Shown piece after piece: positions 56,211 to 64,000 of a DNA stretch of 64,000 nucleotides. Where the stretch lies: assembly GCF_030269545.1 (NCBI RefSeq), contig NZ_BSTN01000006.1, positions 78,624 through 142,623 on the forward strand, in the 5' to 3' direction. The notes beneath the pieces were generated by a model, which ran no database searches, had not been told where the DNA came from, and worked only from the letters and a program-made list of their open reading frames with translations. This DNA is from Actinomadura sp. NBRC 104425. Its GTDB lineage: Bacteria > Actinomycetota > Actinomycetes > Streptosporangiales > Streptosporangiaceae. Each line of letters starts with the position of its first letter. The first letter of the stretch is position 1. The position numbers were made by a program, and so were the translations under genes.

Positions 56211-57397
56211 GCACCTGCCGCAGCGAGTTCCGCGGCGAGCCGGGCCGCGTCGTCCATGGTCTCCACCTGCTCGACGCCGGGCAGCGCCGCGTCGCGCAGG
56301 ATCTTGCGGCCGAGTTCGGCGTTGTTGCCGTCGAGCCGGACCACCAGCGGCCGGTCGACGTTCTCGCCCCGCTCGGACAGCAGCTTGTAGGCGGACACGA
56401 TGCCGTTGGCCACCGCGTCGCACGCGGTGATGCCGCCGAACACGTTGACGAACACGGCCTTGACGTCGGCGTCCGACAGCACGATCTCCAGACCGTTGGC
56501 CATGACCTCGGCGGACGCGCCGCCGCCGATGTCCAGGAAGTTGGCCGGCTTCTGCCCGCCGAACTGCTCGCCCGCGTAGGCGACGACGTCCAGCGTGGAC
56601 ATGACCAGGCCGGCGCCGTTGCCGATGACGCCGACGGTGCCGTCCAGCTTGACGTAGTTGAGGTCCTTGGCCTTGGCGCGCGCCTCCAGCGGGTCGGCGG
56701 CGGCCTTGTCCTCCAGGGCCTCGTGCTCGGCCTGCCGGAACCGGGCGTTGTCGTCGAGGGTGACCTTGCCGTCGAGCGCCTTCACCTGGCCGTCGGTGGT
56801 GAGGATCATCGGATTGACCTCGACCAGGGTGGCGTCCTCGTCGGTGAACACCGCCCACAGCCGCTCGATGAGGGTGGCGGCGCCCTCCTGGGCCTCGGCC
56901 GGCAGCCGGCCCGCCTTGGCGATCTCCAGCGCCTTGGCGCGGTCGACGCCGTCCAGCGCCGACACCGGCACCTTGGCCACGGCGTCGGGGTTGGTCGCGG
57001 CGACCTCCTCGATCTCCATGCCGCCCTCGGCGGAGCAGATCGACAGGAAGGTGCGGTTGGCCCGGTCGAGCAGGAAGGAGAAGTAGTACTCCTGCGCGAT
57101 CGCGCTGCCCTCCTCGACCAGGACCTTGTGGACCGTGTGGCCCTTGATGTCCATGCCGAGGATCTGGCCGGCCAGGGCTTCGGCCTCGTCGGCGTTGTCG
57201 GCGAGCTTCACGCCGCCGGCCTTGCCGCGGCCGCCGGTCTTGACCTGGGCCTTGACGACGACCTTCGAGCTTCCCGCGGCGAACAGCTCCTCCGCGGCGG
57301 CCCGGGCTTCCTGGGGAGTATGGGCGACCTTGCCGGTAGGCACCGGTACCCCGTACTCGGCGAAGAGTTCTTTCGCCTGATGTTCGAACAGGTCCAC
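56207..57397 (-). CDS. sucC: Succinyl-CoA synthetase beta subunit
   Basis: A 396-residue ATP-grasp subunit. [20 protein letters not shown] opens it; [19 protein letters not shown] is the grasp/nucleotide loop and [20 protein letters not shown] plus [16 protein letters not shown] complete the conserved core. It works with SucD as an alpha2beta2 (or alpha-beta) enzyme. GTG 57397 has GGGA upstream. The 3' end is coupled to sucD. Confidence 0.95.
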   Translation of the reverse strand: MDLFEHQAKELFAEYGVPVPTGKVAHTPQEARAAAEELFAAGSSKVVVKAQVKTGGRGKAGGVKLADNADEAEALAGQILGMDIKGHTVHKVLVEEGSAIAQEYYFSFLLDRANRTFLSICSAEGGMEIEEVAATNPDAVAKVPVSALDGVDRAKALEIAKAGRLPAEAQEGAATLIERLWAVFTDEDATLVEVNPMILTTDGQVKALDGKVTLDDNARFRQAEHEALEDKAAADPLEARAKAKDLNYVKLDGTVGVIGNGAGLVMSTLDVVAYAGEQFGGQKPANFLDIGGGASAEVMANGLEIVLSDADVKAVFVNVFGGITACDAVANGIVSAYKLLSERGENVDRPLVVRLDGNNAELGRKILRDAALPGVEQVETMDDAARLAAELAAAGA

Positions 57398-57754
57398 GAG
57401 GCGTCCCTTGTAACGGATCGACAGCTGATGACCGCGCGAGTGGGGGTGTGCAACACGGGGGTCCGTGGGGCCGCCACACCCTGCGGTCCGCTCCGTCGAT
57501 GCAGCCTAGCCCCTTACCAGGAGTGACCGGACGCCAGGGGTGAAGGCTCGGCCGGGGCTTCCCGCCCCCGTGTGACGTCAGAGAAGGATGTCCGGTCTCA
57601 CCGGCCCCCGGAATGTGGCCGGCGTCGCCAGGCCACCGAGACGGCACCTGCGGACGATGCCGCTTTGACCTGCAGGAGGAGGAACCACGGCACGCCCTTT
57701 GATGTACTTGTCCTCGCCTTGCGTAATGCGGGGTGAAGAGGGGGAGAACGGGCG
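57398..57754. other. Divergent region between sucC and the GH15-like gene
   Basis: A 357-bp region. On the minus strand a TAGGCT about 100 nt upstream of sucC is a possible -10 box. On the plus strand TTGATG near 57699 with TAATGC about 19 nt later may serve the GH15-like gene. No other structure stood out. Confidence 0.4.
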
Positions 57755-59182
57755 GTGGCCGAGGTCCGGGTGGGGGCCGTACTTGACGGCGGTCCGCGCA
57801 GGGTGCGACGCGCTGTGGCGCTGCTTCTCGTCGCCGGTCTGGTGGCCACGTGCGGTGCGCGCATGCCCAGCGGCGGCGGGCCCGGGTGGGACAGCCCGGG
57901 GCTGGTGGGCGGCGGCGGCTGGCCGTTCGCCGGGGTGCCGCTGGACGCCGAGGAGAAGGACGGCGCCGCGTACCTGCCGGGCAGCTCGGTGGTGCGGCTG
58001 CGCGACGGGCGGGTGCGGCTGGTGCCGTTCGGCGCCGAGACGGCGATCACGGTTCCGGCGGACGATCCGCGGGTGGGGCAGGCGGTGCGGTCCGACGGCC
58101 TGTGGCTGGCGCACGGCACGGTCCCGGGGCGGACCGCGGCCGAACGGGAGATGGCCGAACGGGCGCTGCTCGACCTGCGCCTGCTGACCCGTCCCAACGG
58201 GGCGTCGCTGGCGTCGTGGTACGGGGCGTGGCGGTACGCCTGGCCGCGTGACGCGGCGTTCGCGGCGGCGGCGTTCGCCGTCACCGGGCACGCGTCGGAG
58301 GCGCGGCGGGTGCTGCGGTTCCTGGCGCGGGTGCAGACGGACGAGGGCCGGTGGGCGGCCCGGTACCACCCCGACGGCAGCGCGGTGATCGACGGCCGCG
58401 CCCCGCAGCTCGACTCGCTGGGCTGGGTGGTGTGGGCGAGCTGGCTCGTCCACACGCACGACCCGGCCGGGGCGGGGCGGCTGCCGGAGCTGTGGCCGAT
58501 GGTGGTGCGCGCCGCCGACCAGCTGGCCTCCTCGCTGGACTCCGAGGGGCTGCCGCCGCCGTCGTCGGACTACTTCGAACGTTCGCCCGACGCCGAGCAG
58601 GACCCGGACCGCCCCACCCTGGGCGTGGTGGGGCCGGTGCTGGCGGGCCTGCGCGCGGCGGCCGACCTGGCGCGCGGCCGCGGCGATCTGGCGCGGGCGT
58701 CGCACTGGCGGAACGCCTCGCTGCGGCTGTCGAACGCGCTGGCGCGGCATTTCGCCCCCTACGGCTATCCGCGTTCTCCGATACGGGGCGGCCGCATGGA
58801 CACCTCTGTGACGTTCGTCGCTCCCCCGTTCGCCCCGCAGGACCCGGGGGTGAGCGCGGCGGTGCTGAACGCGGCCCGGCGGCTCACGCTGCCGAACGGC
58901 GGGGTGCTGCCCGGCGAGAAGTGGGCGGGCAACCGGACCGTGGCGTGGACCCCGGAGATGGCGATGTTCGCGTTGTCCGCCGCGTCGTCGGGCCGCGTCC
59001 AGGAGGCGCAGGCCCGCCTGGACTGGCTGGCCCGGCACCGCACGTCGCTGGGCGCCCTGCCGGAGAAGGTGGACGCCAAGGGCCGCCCCGCCGGTGTGGC
59101 GCCCCTGGGCTGGACGGCGTCCCTGGTGCTGCTGACCCTCACGGCCCTGGAGCGCCCCCTGCCCGTGCCGCCCGCCACCTGA
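57755..59182 (+). CDS. GH15-like glycoside hydrolase, secreted/lipoprotein-like
   Basis: A 475-residue protein. A basic start and hydrophobic segment end in LVATCGA (residue about 34), which resembles a lipobox although T at -1 is unusual. The catalytic domain contains [21 protein letters not shown] and the end motif [26 protein letters not shown], both typical of the GH15 (alpha/alpha)6 barrel (glucoamylase/trehalase-like). The usual N-terminal beta domain is missing. GGGGAG lies 8 nt before GTG 57755. The substrate could be an alpha-glucan or trehalose; not decidable. Confidence 0.78.
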   Translation: MAEVRVGAVLDGGPRRVRRAVALLLVAGLVATCGARMPSGGGPGWDSPGLVGGGGWPFAGVPLDAEEKDGAAYLPGSSVVRLRDGRVRLVPFGAETAITVPADDPRVGQAVRSDGLWLAHGTVPGRTAAEREMAERALLDLRLLTRPNGASLASWYGAWRYAWPRDAAFAAAAFAVTGHASEARRVLRFLARVQTDEGRWAARYHPDGSAVIDGRAPQLDSLGWVVWASWLVHTHDPAGAGRLPELWPMVVRAADQLASSLDSEGLPPPSSDYFERSPDAEQDPDRPTLGVVGPVLAGLRAAADLARGRGDLARASHWRNASLRLSNALARHFAPYGYPRSPIRGGRMDTSVTFVAPPFAPQDPGVSAAVLNAARRLTLPNGGVLPGEKWAGNRTVAWTPEMAMFALSAASSGRVQEAQARLDWLARHRTSLGALPEKVDAKGRPAGVAPLGWTASLVLLTLTALERPLPVPPAT

Positions 59183-59260
59183 CGGAACGTTCCGCGGCGT
59201 CCGGGAGGCGAGCAGGACAGCGGTCGCGGCACCCGGCCGCCGAACGGCATTCTTGTAGCC

Positions 59261-59752
59261 ATGACCAAGCCGCTGAACGGAGACTTCTCCACACCGATCG
59301 ACGACCGCTATTTCGAGGACTACTTGCCGGGCTCGGTGTACGAGTACGGCACCGTGACGGTGAGCGAAGCGGAGATCCTGCAGTTCGCCGAACGCTTCGA
59401 CCCGCAGCCGATCCACGTGGACCCCGAGTACGCGTCCGGCGGGCCGTTCGGCGGCCTGATCGCCAGCGGCTGGCACAGCGGCGGCATCTTCATGCGGATG
59501 TACGCCGACCACTACCTGTCCCGGGTGGCCAGCCTCGCCTCCCCCGGTCTGGACGAGCTCCGCTGGCCCTCGCCGCTGCGTCCCGGCGACACGGTGCGGC
59601 TGCGCGCCACCGTCCTGGAGGCCCGGCCGTCGCGGTCCAAGCCCGACCGCGGGATCGTCCGCACCAGGGGCGAGCTGCTCACCGAGGACGGCCGCACCGT
59701 GCTCGACCTGGTCGCCGTGAACCTGCTGCTGCGCCGCCCCACCACCGCCTGA
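59261..59752 (+). CDS. MaoC-family (R)-specific enoyl-CoA hydratase-like protein
   Basis: A 163-residue single hot-dog protein. The hydratase motif has Asp and His in FAERFDPQPIHVDPEYA, then GGLIASGWHSGGIFM with the conserved Gly-Ser region and a final substrate loop. It would hydrate short- to medium-chain enoyl-CoA, but many MaoC proteins have other partners. There is no Shine-Dalgarno, and a CATTCT -10-like box lies 7 nt before ATG 59261, so it may be leaderless. The uvrD-type gene converges on it. Confidence 0.83.
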   Translation: MTKPLNGDFSTPIDDRYFEDYLPGSVYEYGTVTVSEAEILQFAERFDPQPIHVDPEYASGGPFGGLIASGWHSGGIFMRMYADHYLSRVASLASPGLDELRWPSPLRPGDTVRLRATVLEARPSRSKPDRGIVRTRGELLTEDGRTVLDLVAVNLLLRRPTTA

Positions 59753-59823
59753 TCCCGGCCCCGTGCACGTGATCGCCACGCGCTCGGGCCCTGCTGCCGC
59801 GGACCGGCCCGGCGCGCCGGGGG

Positions 59824-62124
59824 CTAGAGCTTCTCGACGGGGGCGTAGCGCAGGACGAGGCGCTTGACCCCGTACTGGCCGCCGAAGTCGATGCTGGCCG
59901 CGGCCCGCTCGCCCGCGCCGTCCACCGAGACGACCGTGCCGAGCCCGAACGAGTCGTGGGTGACCTTGTCGCCCGGGGACAGCGACGGGACGGCGCGGTT
60001 GCCCGCCGACCGGGTCCCCGGACGGGCCGCCGCCGACGCCAGTGACGAAGACGAGGGGGACGCCGCCGTGCGCTCCCACCGCACCAGGTTCGCCGGCACC
60101 TCGGACAGGAACCGGGACGCCGGGTTGACCTGCGGCGCGCCCCACGAGCTGCGCATCGCCGCCCGCGTCAGGTACAGCCGCCGGCGGGCGCGCGTGATGC
60201 CGACGTAGGCGAGGCGGCGCTCCTCCTCGAGCTCCTTGGGGTTGCTCATGGCGCGCAGGTGCGGGAAGACGCCGTCCTCCATGCCGGTGAGGAACACCAC
60301 CGGGAACTCCAGGCCCTTGGCGGTGTGCAGGGTCATCAGGGTGACGACGCCCTGGTCGCCCTCCACGGGCTGCTCGGCGGGCGGCAGCGGGGCGCTCTTG
60401 GCGCCGCCGGGGATGGAGTCGGCGTCGGCGACGAGGGCCACCTGCTCCAGGAAGTCGACCAGGCGCCCTTCGGCGGACTCGCCGTCCAGCCGGTCCTCGA
60501 ACTCGCGGGCGACGGCCTCCAGCTCGTGCAGGTTCTCCACACGGGTCTCGTCCTGGGGGTCCTTGGACGCCTGCAGCTCGGCCAGGTAGCCGCTCTTGCG
60601 CAGCACCGACTCGATCATCTCGGCCGGGGTGCGGTCGGGCAGCTCGCCGCGCAGCTCCTCCAGCAGCGCCACGAACTCGCGGACCGCGTTGGCCGAGCGG
60701 GTGGCCATGCCCGGCACCTCCTCGGGGCGGCGCAGCGCCCGCCAGAACGAGATCCGCTCGCGGGAGGCGTACGCCTCGACGCAGGCCTCGGCGCGGTCGC
60801 CGATGCCGCGTTTGGGCACGTTCAGGATGCGCCGCAGCGAGACGGTGTCCTCGGGGTTGACCAGGACGCGCAGGTAGGCCAGCAGGTCGCGGACCTCCTT
60901 GCGCTCGTAGAAGCGGACGCCGCCGACGACCTTGTAGGGCAGGCCGACGCGGATGAACACCTCTTCGAACACGCGCGACTGGGCGTTGGTGCGGTAGAAC
61001 ACCGCCACGTCGCCGGGGCGGGCGTCGCCCGCGTCGGTGAGCCGGTCCACCTCCTGCGCGACGAACGCGGCCTCGTCGTGCTCGTTGTCGGCCACGTAGC
61101 CGACGATCGGGTCGCCCTCGCCCTGGTCGGACCACAGCTTCTTGGGCTTGCGGTCGGCGTTGCGCTCGATCACCGCGTTGGCCGCCGACAGGATCGTCTG
61201 GGTGGAGCGGTAGTTCTGCTCCAGCAGGATCGTGGTGGCGTTCGGGTAGTCGCGCTCGAACTCCAGGATGTTGCGGATGGTGGCGCCGCGGAAGGCGTAG
61301 ATCGACTGGTCGGCGTCGCCCACCACGCACAGCTCGGCCGGGCCGAGCCCCTCGTGCCCGCCGTCGGCGGACGCCCCCTCGGGGACGGCGATGGGGGCGG
61401 TCAGCTCGCGCACCAGCTCGTACTGGGCGTGGTTGGTGTCCTGGTACTCGTCGACCAGCACATGCCGGAACCGGCGCCGGTAGTGCTCGGCGACCTCCGG
61501 GAACGCCTGCAGCAGGTTGACCGTCAGCATGATCAGGTCGTCGAAGTCCATGGCGCCGGCCTGCTGCAGCCGCGCCTGGTACATCTCGTAGGCCTCGGCC
61601 AGCGTCTGCTCCATGTGGGTGCCGGCCCGGACCTTGAACGTCTCGTAGTCGATCAGCTCGTTCTTCAGGTTGGACACCTGGGCGCTGAACGAGCGGGGCG
61701 GGTAGCGCTTGGGGTCCAGGTCGAGCTCGCGGCAGACCAGGGCCATCAGCCGCTGCGCGTCGGCCTGGTCGTAGATCGTAAAGCCGGAGGGGAAGCCGAG
61801 CCGCTTGGCCTCGCGGCGCAGGATCCGCACGCATGCCGAGTGGAAGGTCATCACCCACATCGCGTTGGCCCGCGGCCCCACCAGCGCCGACACGCGCTCG
61901 CGCATCTCCGCGGCGGCCTTGTTGGTGAACGTGATCGCCAGGATCTGCCCGGGATGCACGTCCCGCTCGGCCAGCAGGTGGGCGACGCGGTGGGTGAGCA
62001 CGCGCGTCTTGCCCGACCCGGCGCCCGCGACGATCAGCAGCGGGCTCCCGGAGTGCACGACCGCGGCGCGCTGCTGCGGGTTCAGGCCGTCCAGCAGGGG
62101 ATTGGCATGCGTGTTCGACATCAT
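59824..62124 (-). CDS. pcrA: UvrD/PcrA-family DNA helicase
   Basis: A 766-residue superfamily 1A helicase. Motif I GAGSGKTRVL, Ia AITFTNKAAAEMRERV, II VDEYQDTNHAQY, III GDADQSIYAFRGA, IV LEQNYRST, V VTLMTLHTAKGLEFPVVFL and VI YVGITRARRRLYL are all present in order. The C-terminus is a Tudor-like PcrA tail (GDKVTHDSFGLGTVVSVDG). It unwinds DNA in repair and replication. ATG 62124/62121 follow a TACACT -10 box directly. In mycobacteria uvrD1 lies near sucCD, as it does here. Confidence 0.94.
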   Translation of the reverse strand: MMSNTHANPLLDGLNPQQRAAVVHSGSPLLIVAGAGSGKTRVLTHRVAHLLAERDVHPGQILAITFTNKAAAEMRERVSALVGPRANAMWVMTFHSACVRILRREAKRLGFPSGFTIYDQADAQRLMALVCRELDLDPKRYPPRSFSAQVSNLKNELIDYETFKVRAGTHMEQTLAEAYEMYQARLQQAGAMDFDDLIMLTVNLLQAFPEVAEHYRRRFRHVLVDEYQDTNHAQYELVRELTAPIAVPEGASADGGHEGLGPAELCVVGDADQSIYAFRGATIRNILEFERDYPNATTILLEQNYRSTQTILSAANAVIERNADRKPKKLWSDQGEGDPIVGYVADNEHDEAAFVAQEVDRLTDAGDARPGDVAVFYRTNAQSRVFEEVFIRVGLPYKVVGGVRFYERKEVRDLLAYLRVLVNPEDTVSLRRILNVPKRGIGDRAEACVEAYASRERISFWRALRRPEEVPGMATRSANAVREFVALLEELRGELPDRTPAEMIESVLRKSGYLAELQASKDPQDETRVENLHELEAVAREFEDRLDGESAEGRLVDFLEQVALVADADSIPGGAKSAPLPPAEQPVEGDQGVVTLMTLHTAKGLEFPVVFLTGMEDGVFPHLRAMSNPKELEEERRLAYVGITRARRRLYLTRAAMRSSWGAPQVNPASRFLSEVPANLVRWERTAASPSSSSLASAAARPGTRSAGNRAVPSLSPGDKVTHDSFGLGTVVSVDGAGERAAASIDFGGQYGVKRLVLRYAPVEKL

Positions 62125-62129
62125 GTGCG

Positions 62130-62135
62130 AGTGTA
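62130..62135 (-). promoter_or_regulatory. -10 box of a probable leaderless pcrA promoter
   Basis: TACACT on the minus strand ends 5 nt before ATG 62124 and 8 nt before ATG 62121; no Shine-Dalgarno. Confidence 0.5.
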
Positions 62136-62213
62136 CGGCGCCCGCCCGACGTTCTCGTCCTTTCGCGCGGTCCCGCGGCCCGCGCCGGAAACCCGCGGCC
62201 GGCAGCCGTGCGA

Positions 62214-62594
62214 TCAGGTCTTGCGGTGCCCGCGGGCGGCCTCTGCCGCCCGGACGACCGCGCGCAGGTCCGCCCCGGTGGCGGCCATCGACGCGGCGGC
62301 GACGGCGCCCTCCACCAGAGGGGCGTCGACGAGGATGACACCGGTCCCGGCGGCCGCCACGAACACCTTGGCCGTCAGAACGGAGCTGCCGAGATCGGCC
62401 AGCACCACCACGCCGTCGCCGCCGTCGGCGGTGCGCACCGCCCGTTTCAGCCGCTCCATGCTGGTGCCGAGGCCGCCGTGCTCGTCCCCGCCGGCGGGCT
62501 CCACGACGGCCTTGCCGACGCCCATCGCCCGCGCCATCTCGGCGACGCCCTCGGCCAGCTTCCGGCTGTGCGCGAGCACCACGATCCCCACCAT
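62214..62594 (-). CDS. dhaM: Dihydroxyacetone kinase phosphotransfer subunit DhaM
   Basis: A 126-residue EIIA-mannose-type protein. The active-site His is in VVLAHSRKLAEG (residue about 9). GDGVVVLADLGSSVLTA and the following helix fit DhaM. It carries only the IIA domain, without the HPr or EI extensions of enteric DhaM. It passes phosphate from HPr to DhaL. Its start is 11 nt after the dhaL stop, and it ends the dhaKLM operon. Confidence 0.9.
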   Translation of the reverse strand: MVGIVVLAHSRKLAEGVAEMARAMGVGKAVVEPAGGDEHGGLGTSMERLKRAVRTADGGDGVVVLADLGSSVLTAKVFVAAAGTGVILVDAPLVEGAVAAASMAATGADLRAVVRAAEAARGHRKT

Positions 62595-62604
62595 CCCGGC
62601 CCCC

Positions 62605-63222
62605 TCAGGCGTGCTCGGACGCCAGGTCGGCGAGCGCCCGGATGAGGAGGGCGGTGGACACGGCGCCCGGGTCCAGGTGCCCGATGCTGCGCTTGCCCAG
62701 GTAGCTGGCCCGGCCCTTGCGGGCCTGCATCGGCACCGTGGCCTGCGCGCCGCGTTCGGCGGCGTCCGCCGCGGCCCGGGTGCACTCCGCCAGGTCGCCC
62801 CCGGCCGCCAGGGCCTGCTCGTAGGCGGCGACGGCGGGGGCCAGCGCGTCCACCATCGTCTTCTCGCCCTCCTGGGCCTCGCCCAGCTCCTGGACGGTCT
62901 CCAGCGCGCCCCGCAGTGCGGCGCCCAGCCTGACCGCGTCCACCACCCCCGCGTCGCCCAGCTCCTTGCCCGCCCGGCGCACCGCCATCCCGTACAGCGG
63001 GCCGGACACCCCGCCGGTCGTGGACACGATCGTCCGCCCCGCCACGACCAGCGCGCGGCCGGGCGTGCCGTGCTCGGGCAGCGCCTCCACCGCCGCGGCG
63101 AACCCGCGGTCGAGGTTGTGGCCGTGGTCGCCGTCGCCGATCGCCGCGTCCAGCCGGGACAGCCGCTCGGCCTCCGCCGCGATCAATTCGGCCGACCGGC
63201 GCACCCAGTCGAGTATGCTCAC
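62605..63222 (-). CDS. dhaL: Dihydroxyacetone kinase ADP-binding subunit DhaL
   Basis: A 205-residue helical-barrel protein. The metal/ADP loop AAIGDGDHGHNLDRG is at about residues 26-40, TTGGVSGPLYGM at about 67-78, and KGRASYLGKRSIGHLDPGAVS toward the end. It holds ADP/Mg and phosphorylates dihydroxyacetone bound to DhaK. GTG 63222 overlaps the dhaK stop as GTGA (63219-63222). It is the middle gene of the operon. Confidence 0.93.
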   Translation of the reverse strand: MSILDWVRRSAELIAAEAERLSRLDAAIGDGDHGHNLDRGFAAAVEALPEHGTPGRALVVAGRTIVSTTGGVSGPLYGMAVRRAGKELGDAGVVDAVRLGAALRGALETVQELGEAQEGEKTMVDALAPAVAAYEQALAAGGDLAECTRAAADAAERGAQATVPMQARKGRASYLGKRSIGHLDPGAVSTALLIRALADLASEHA

Positions 63223-64000
63223 CGGCCCCACCTCAGGGCTGGGGTCTCGACGGGGGCGTCCCACAGCCGGGTCAGCTCGGGGGTGAGGCGACACACCGTG
63301 ATCATGCAGCCGGCCATCTCCAGGCTGGTGACGAACGGGCCGACCAGGCACCGCGCCACGGTGGCGCCGTGCCGCGCCAGCCACTCGGCCGCCTCCCCGC
63401 AGGCGATGTACTGCTCCATCAGCGGGGTGCCGCCCATGCCGTTGACCAGCAGCGCCACCTCGGCGCCGCGCAGCGGCACGTCCGCGTCGATGGCGGTGAG
63501 CGCGGCGTCCACGATCCCGGCGGCCGGGATCTTCGCCACGCGTTCGCGGCCGGGTTCGCCGTGCACGCCGATGCCCAGCTCGATCTCGTTCTCGCCGAGC
63601 CGGAACGTCGGCTCCCCGACGACGGGCACCGTGCACGACGACAGCGCCACCCCGAACGAGCGGGTGCGCTCGTTGACCTCCCGCGCCACGTCCGCGACCC
63701 GCTCCAGGCGGGCGCCCTCCTCGGCCGCCGCCCCGGCGATCTTCTCGACGAACAGGATGCCGCCGGTGCCGCGCCGCCCGGCGGTGCGTCTGCCGTCGGT
63801 CACGGCGACGTCGTCGTCCACCCGCACCGCGGCGACCTCGACGCCCTCCTCCTCGGCCAGCTCGGCGGCCACCCGGAAGTTGAGCACGTCGCCGGTGTAG
63901 TTGGCGACGACGTGCAGCACGCCCGCACCGCCGGACGCGGCCAGGGTGGCGGCGAGGATCTGGTCGGGCACCGGCGAGGTGAACACCTCCCCCGGCGCCG
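63219..64000 (-). CDS. dhaK: Dihydroxyacetone kinase DhaK, 5' end beyond the window
   Basis: About 260 codons of the usual 330 are visible. The frame is open to the window edge as APGEVFTSPVPDQI, so the N-terminal GGGSGHEP part lies outside. The substrate-binding His is in GIGVHGEPGRERV, and NYTGDVLNFRVAAELA and LLVNGMGGTPLMEQYI are typical. It binds dihydroxyacetone covalently through that His. It heads the dhaKLM operon read leftward, with dhaL coupled by GTGA. Confidence 0.93.
   Translation of the reverse strand, partial: APGEVFTSPVPDQILAATLAASGGAGVLHVVANYTGDVLNFRVAAELAEEEGVEVAAVRVDDDVAVTDGRRTAGRRGTGGILFVEKIAGAAAEEGARLERVADVAREVNERTRSFGVALSSCTVPVVGEPTFRLGENEIELGIGVHGEPGRERVAKIPAAGIVDAALTAIDADVPLRGAEVALLVNGMGGTPLMEQYIACGEAAEWLARHGATVARCLVGPFVTSLEMAGCMITVCRLTPELTRLWDAPVETPALRWGR

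Noticed and set aside
59808..59821. CCCGGCGCGCCGGG palindrome as a regulatory site
   Set aside because: It has no loop and such GC palindromes are frequent by chance at this base composition; it may help end the converging genes, but nothing more is supported.
57578..62341. A 1587-codon minus-strand frame
   Set aside because: It is antisense to the GH15-like and MaoC genes and a shifted frame of pcrA; the translated sequence is Arg/Pro/Gly-rich with no conserved motif, as expected for shadow frames in GC-rich DNA.

Overview
The window is very GC-rich (roughly 70 percent or more). It shows heavy GTG start use, four-base GTGA/ATGA gene overlaps, many starts without a Shine-Dalgarno but with a TANNNT -10 box 5 to 9 nt upstream, DUF3017, PerM and a multidomain biotinylated acyl-CoA carboxylase. 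This marks a high-GC actinomycete. I infer a Streptosporangiales / Thermomonosporaceae-like genome, but no 16S or marker tree is available here. Most of the window is chromosomal core with recognisable actinobacterial gene order. No tRNA, rRNA, IS element, integrase, phage gene or CRISPR array was found.

Layout. 1-9.3 kb: the 3' part of an acyl-CoA carboxylase alpha subunit, a TPM-like membrane protein, a small membrane protein, an LpdA-type flavoprotein, a gamma-glutamylcyclotransferase-like protein, purine nucleoside phosphorylase, a PGM2/PmmB-type phosphosugar mutase, a PH-domain membrane protein and adenosine deaminase. 9.36-22.5 kb: an accessory block with a 959-aa unknown protein, an F420-oxidoreductase remnant, a KstD-like flavoprotein with a divergent TetR regulator and a perfect palindrome between them, a calpain-like protease gene broken by an exact 191-bp tandem duplication, a lipoprotein, a Ser/Thr kinase carrying helical repeats, and an M16 peptidase fused to a DUF4034-like region. 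22.8-29.6 kb: one operon for nucleoside uptake and breakdown (BMP lipoprotein, ABC ATPase, two permeases, cytidine deaminase, thymidine phosphorylase). 29.9-36.1 kb and on to 37.3 kb: M20 amidohydrolase, carboxylate-amine ligase, D,D-carboxypeptidase, then a CorC-like protein, trpS and a 2'-5' RNA ligase-like protein. 37.5-44.1 kb: galE-galK facing an HSP90-TPR gene pair. 44.3-57.4 kb: mdh, icd, DUF3017, FHA regulator, folD, a 59-codon membrane ORF, purH, purN, perM, sucD, sucC. 57.8-64 kb: GH15-like lipoprotein, MaoC hydratase, UvrD/PcrA helicase and dhaMLK, which runs off the end.

How the genes work together. PNP, adenosine deaminase, cytidine deaminase, thymidine phosphorylase, the phosphomutase and the BMP transporter form a nucleoside salvage and catabolism system. 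In mycobacteria, as I recall it, lpdA, a small cyclotransferase-like gene, deoD, pmmB, add, deoA and cdd lie close together; here add and deoA are separated by the 13-kb accessory block. sucCD, icd and mdh supply TCA-cycle enzymes; purN, purH and folD are purine and one-carbon genes.

The strongest candidates for new biology are the calpain-like gene with its frame-breaking duplication and following lipoprotein, the divergent palindrome, the kinase with 32/39-residue repeats, the peptidase fusion, the unknown 959-aa protein and a degenerate 20-bp repeat cluster behind folD.
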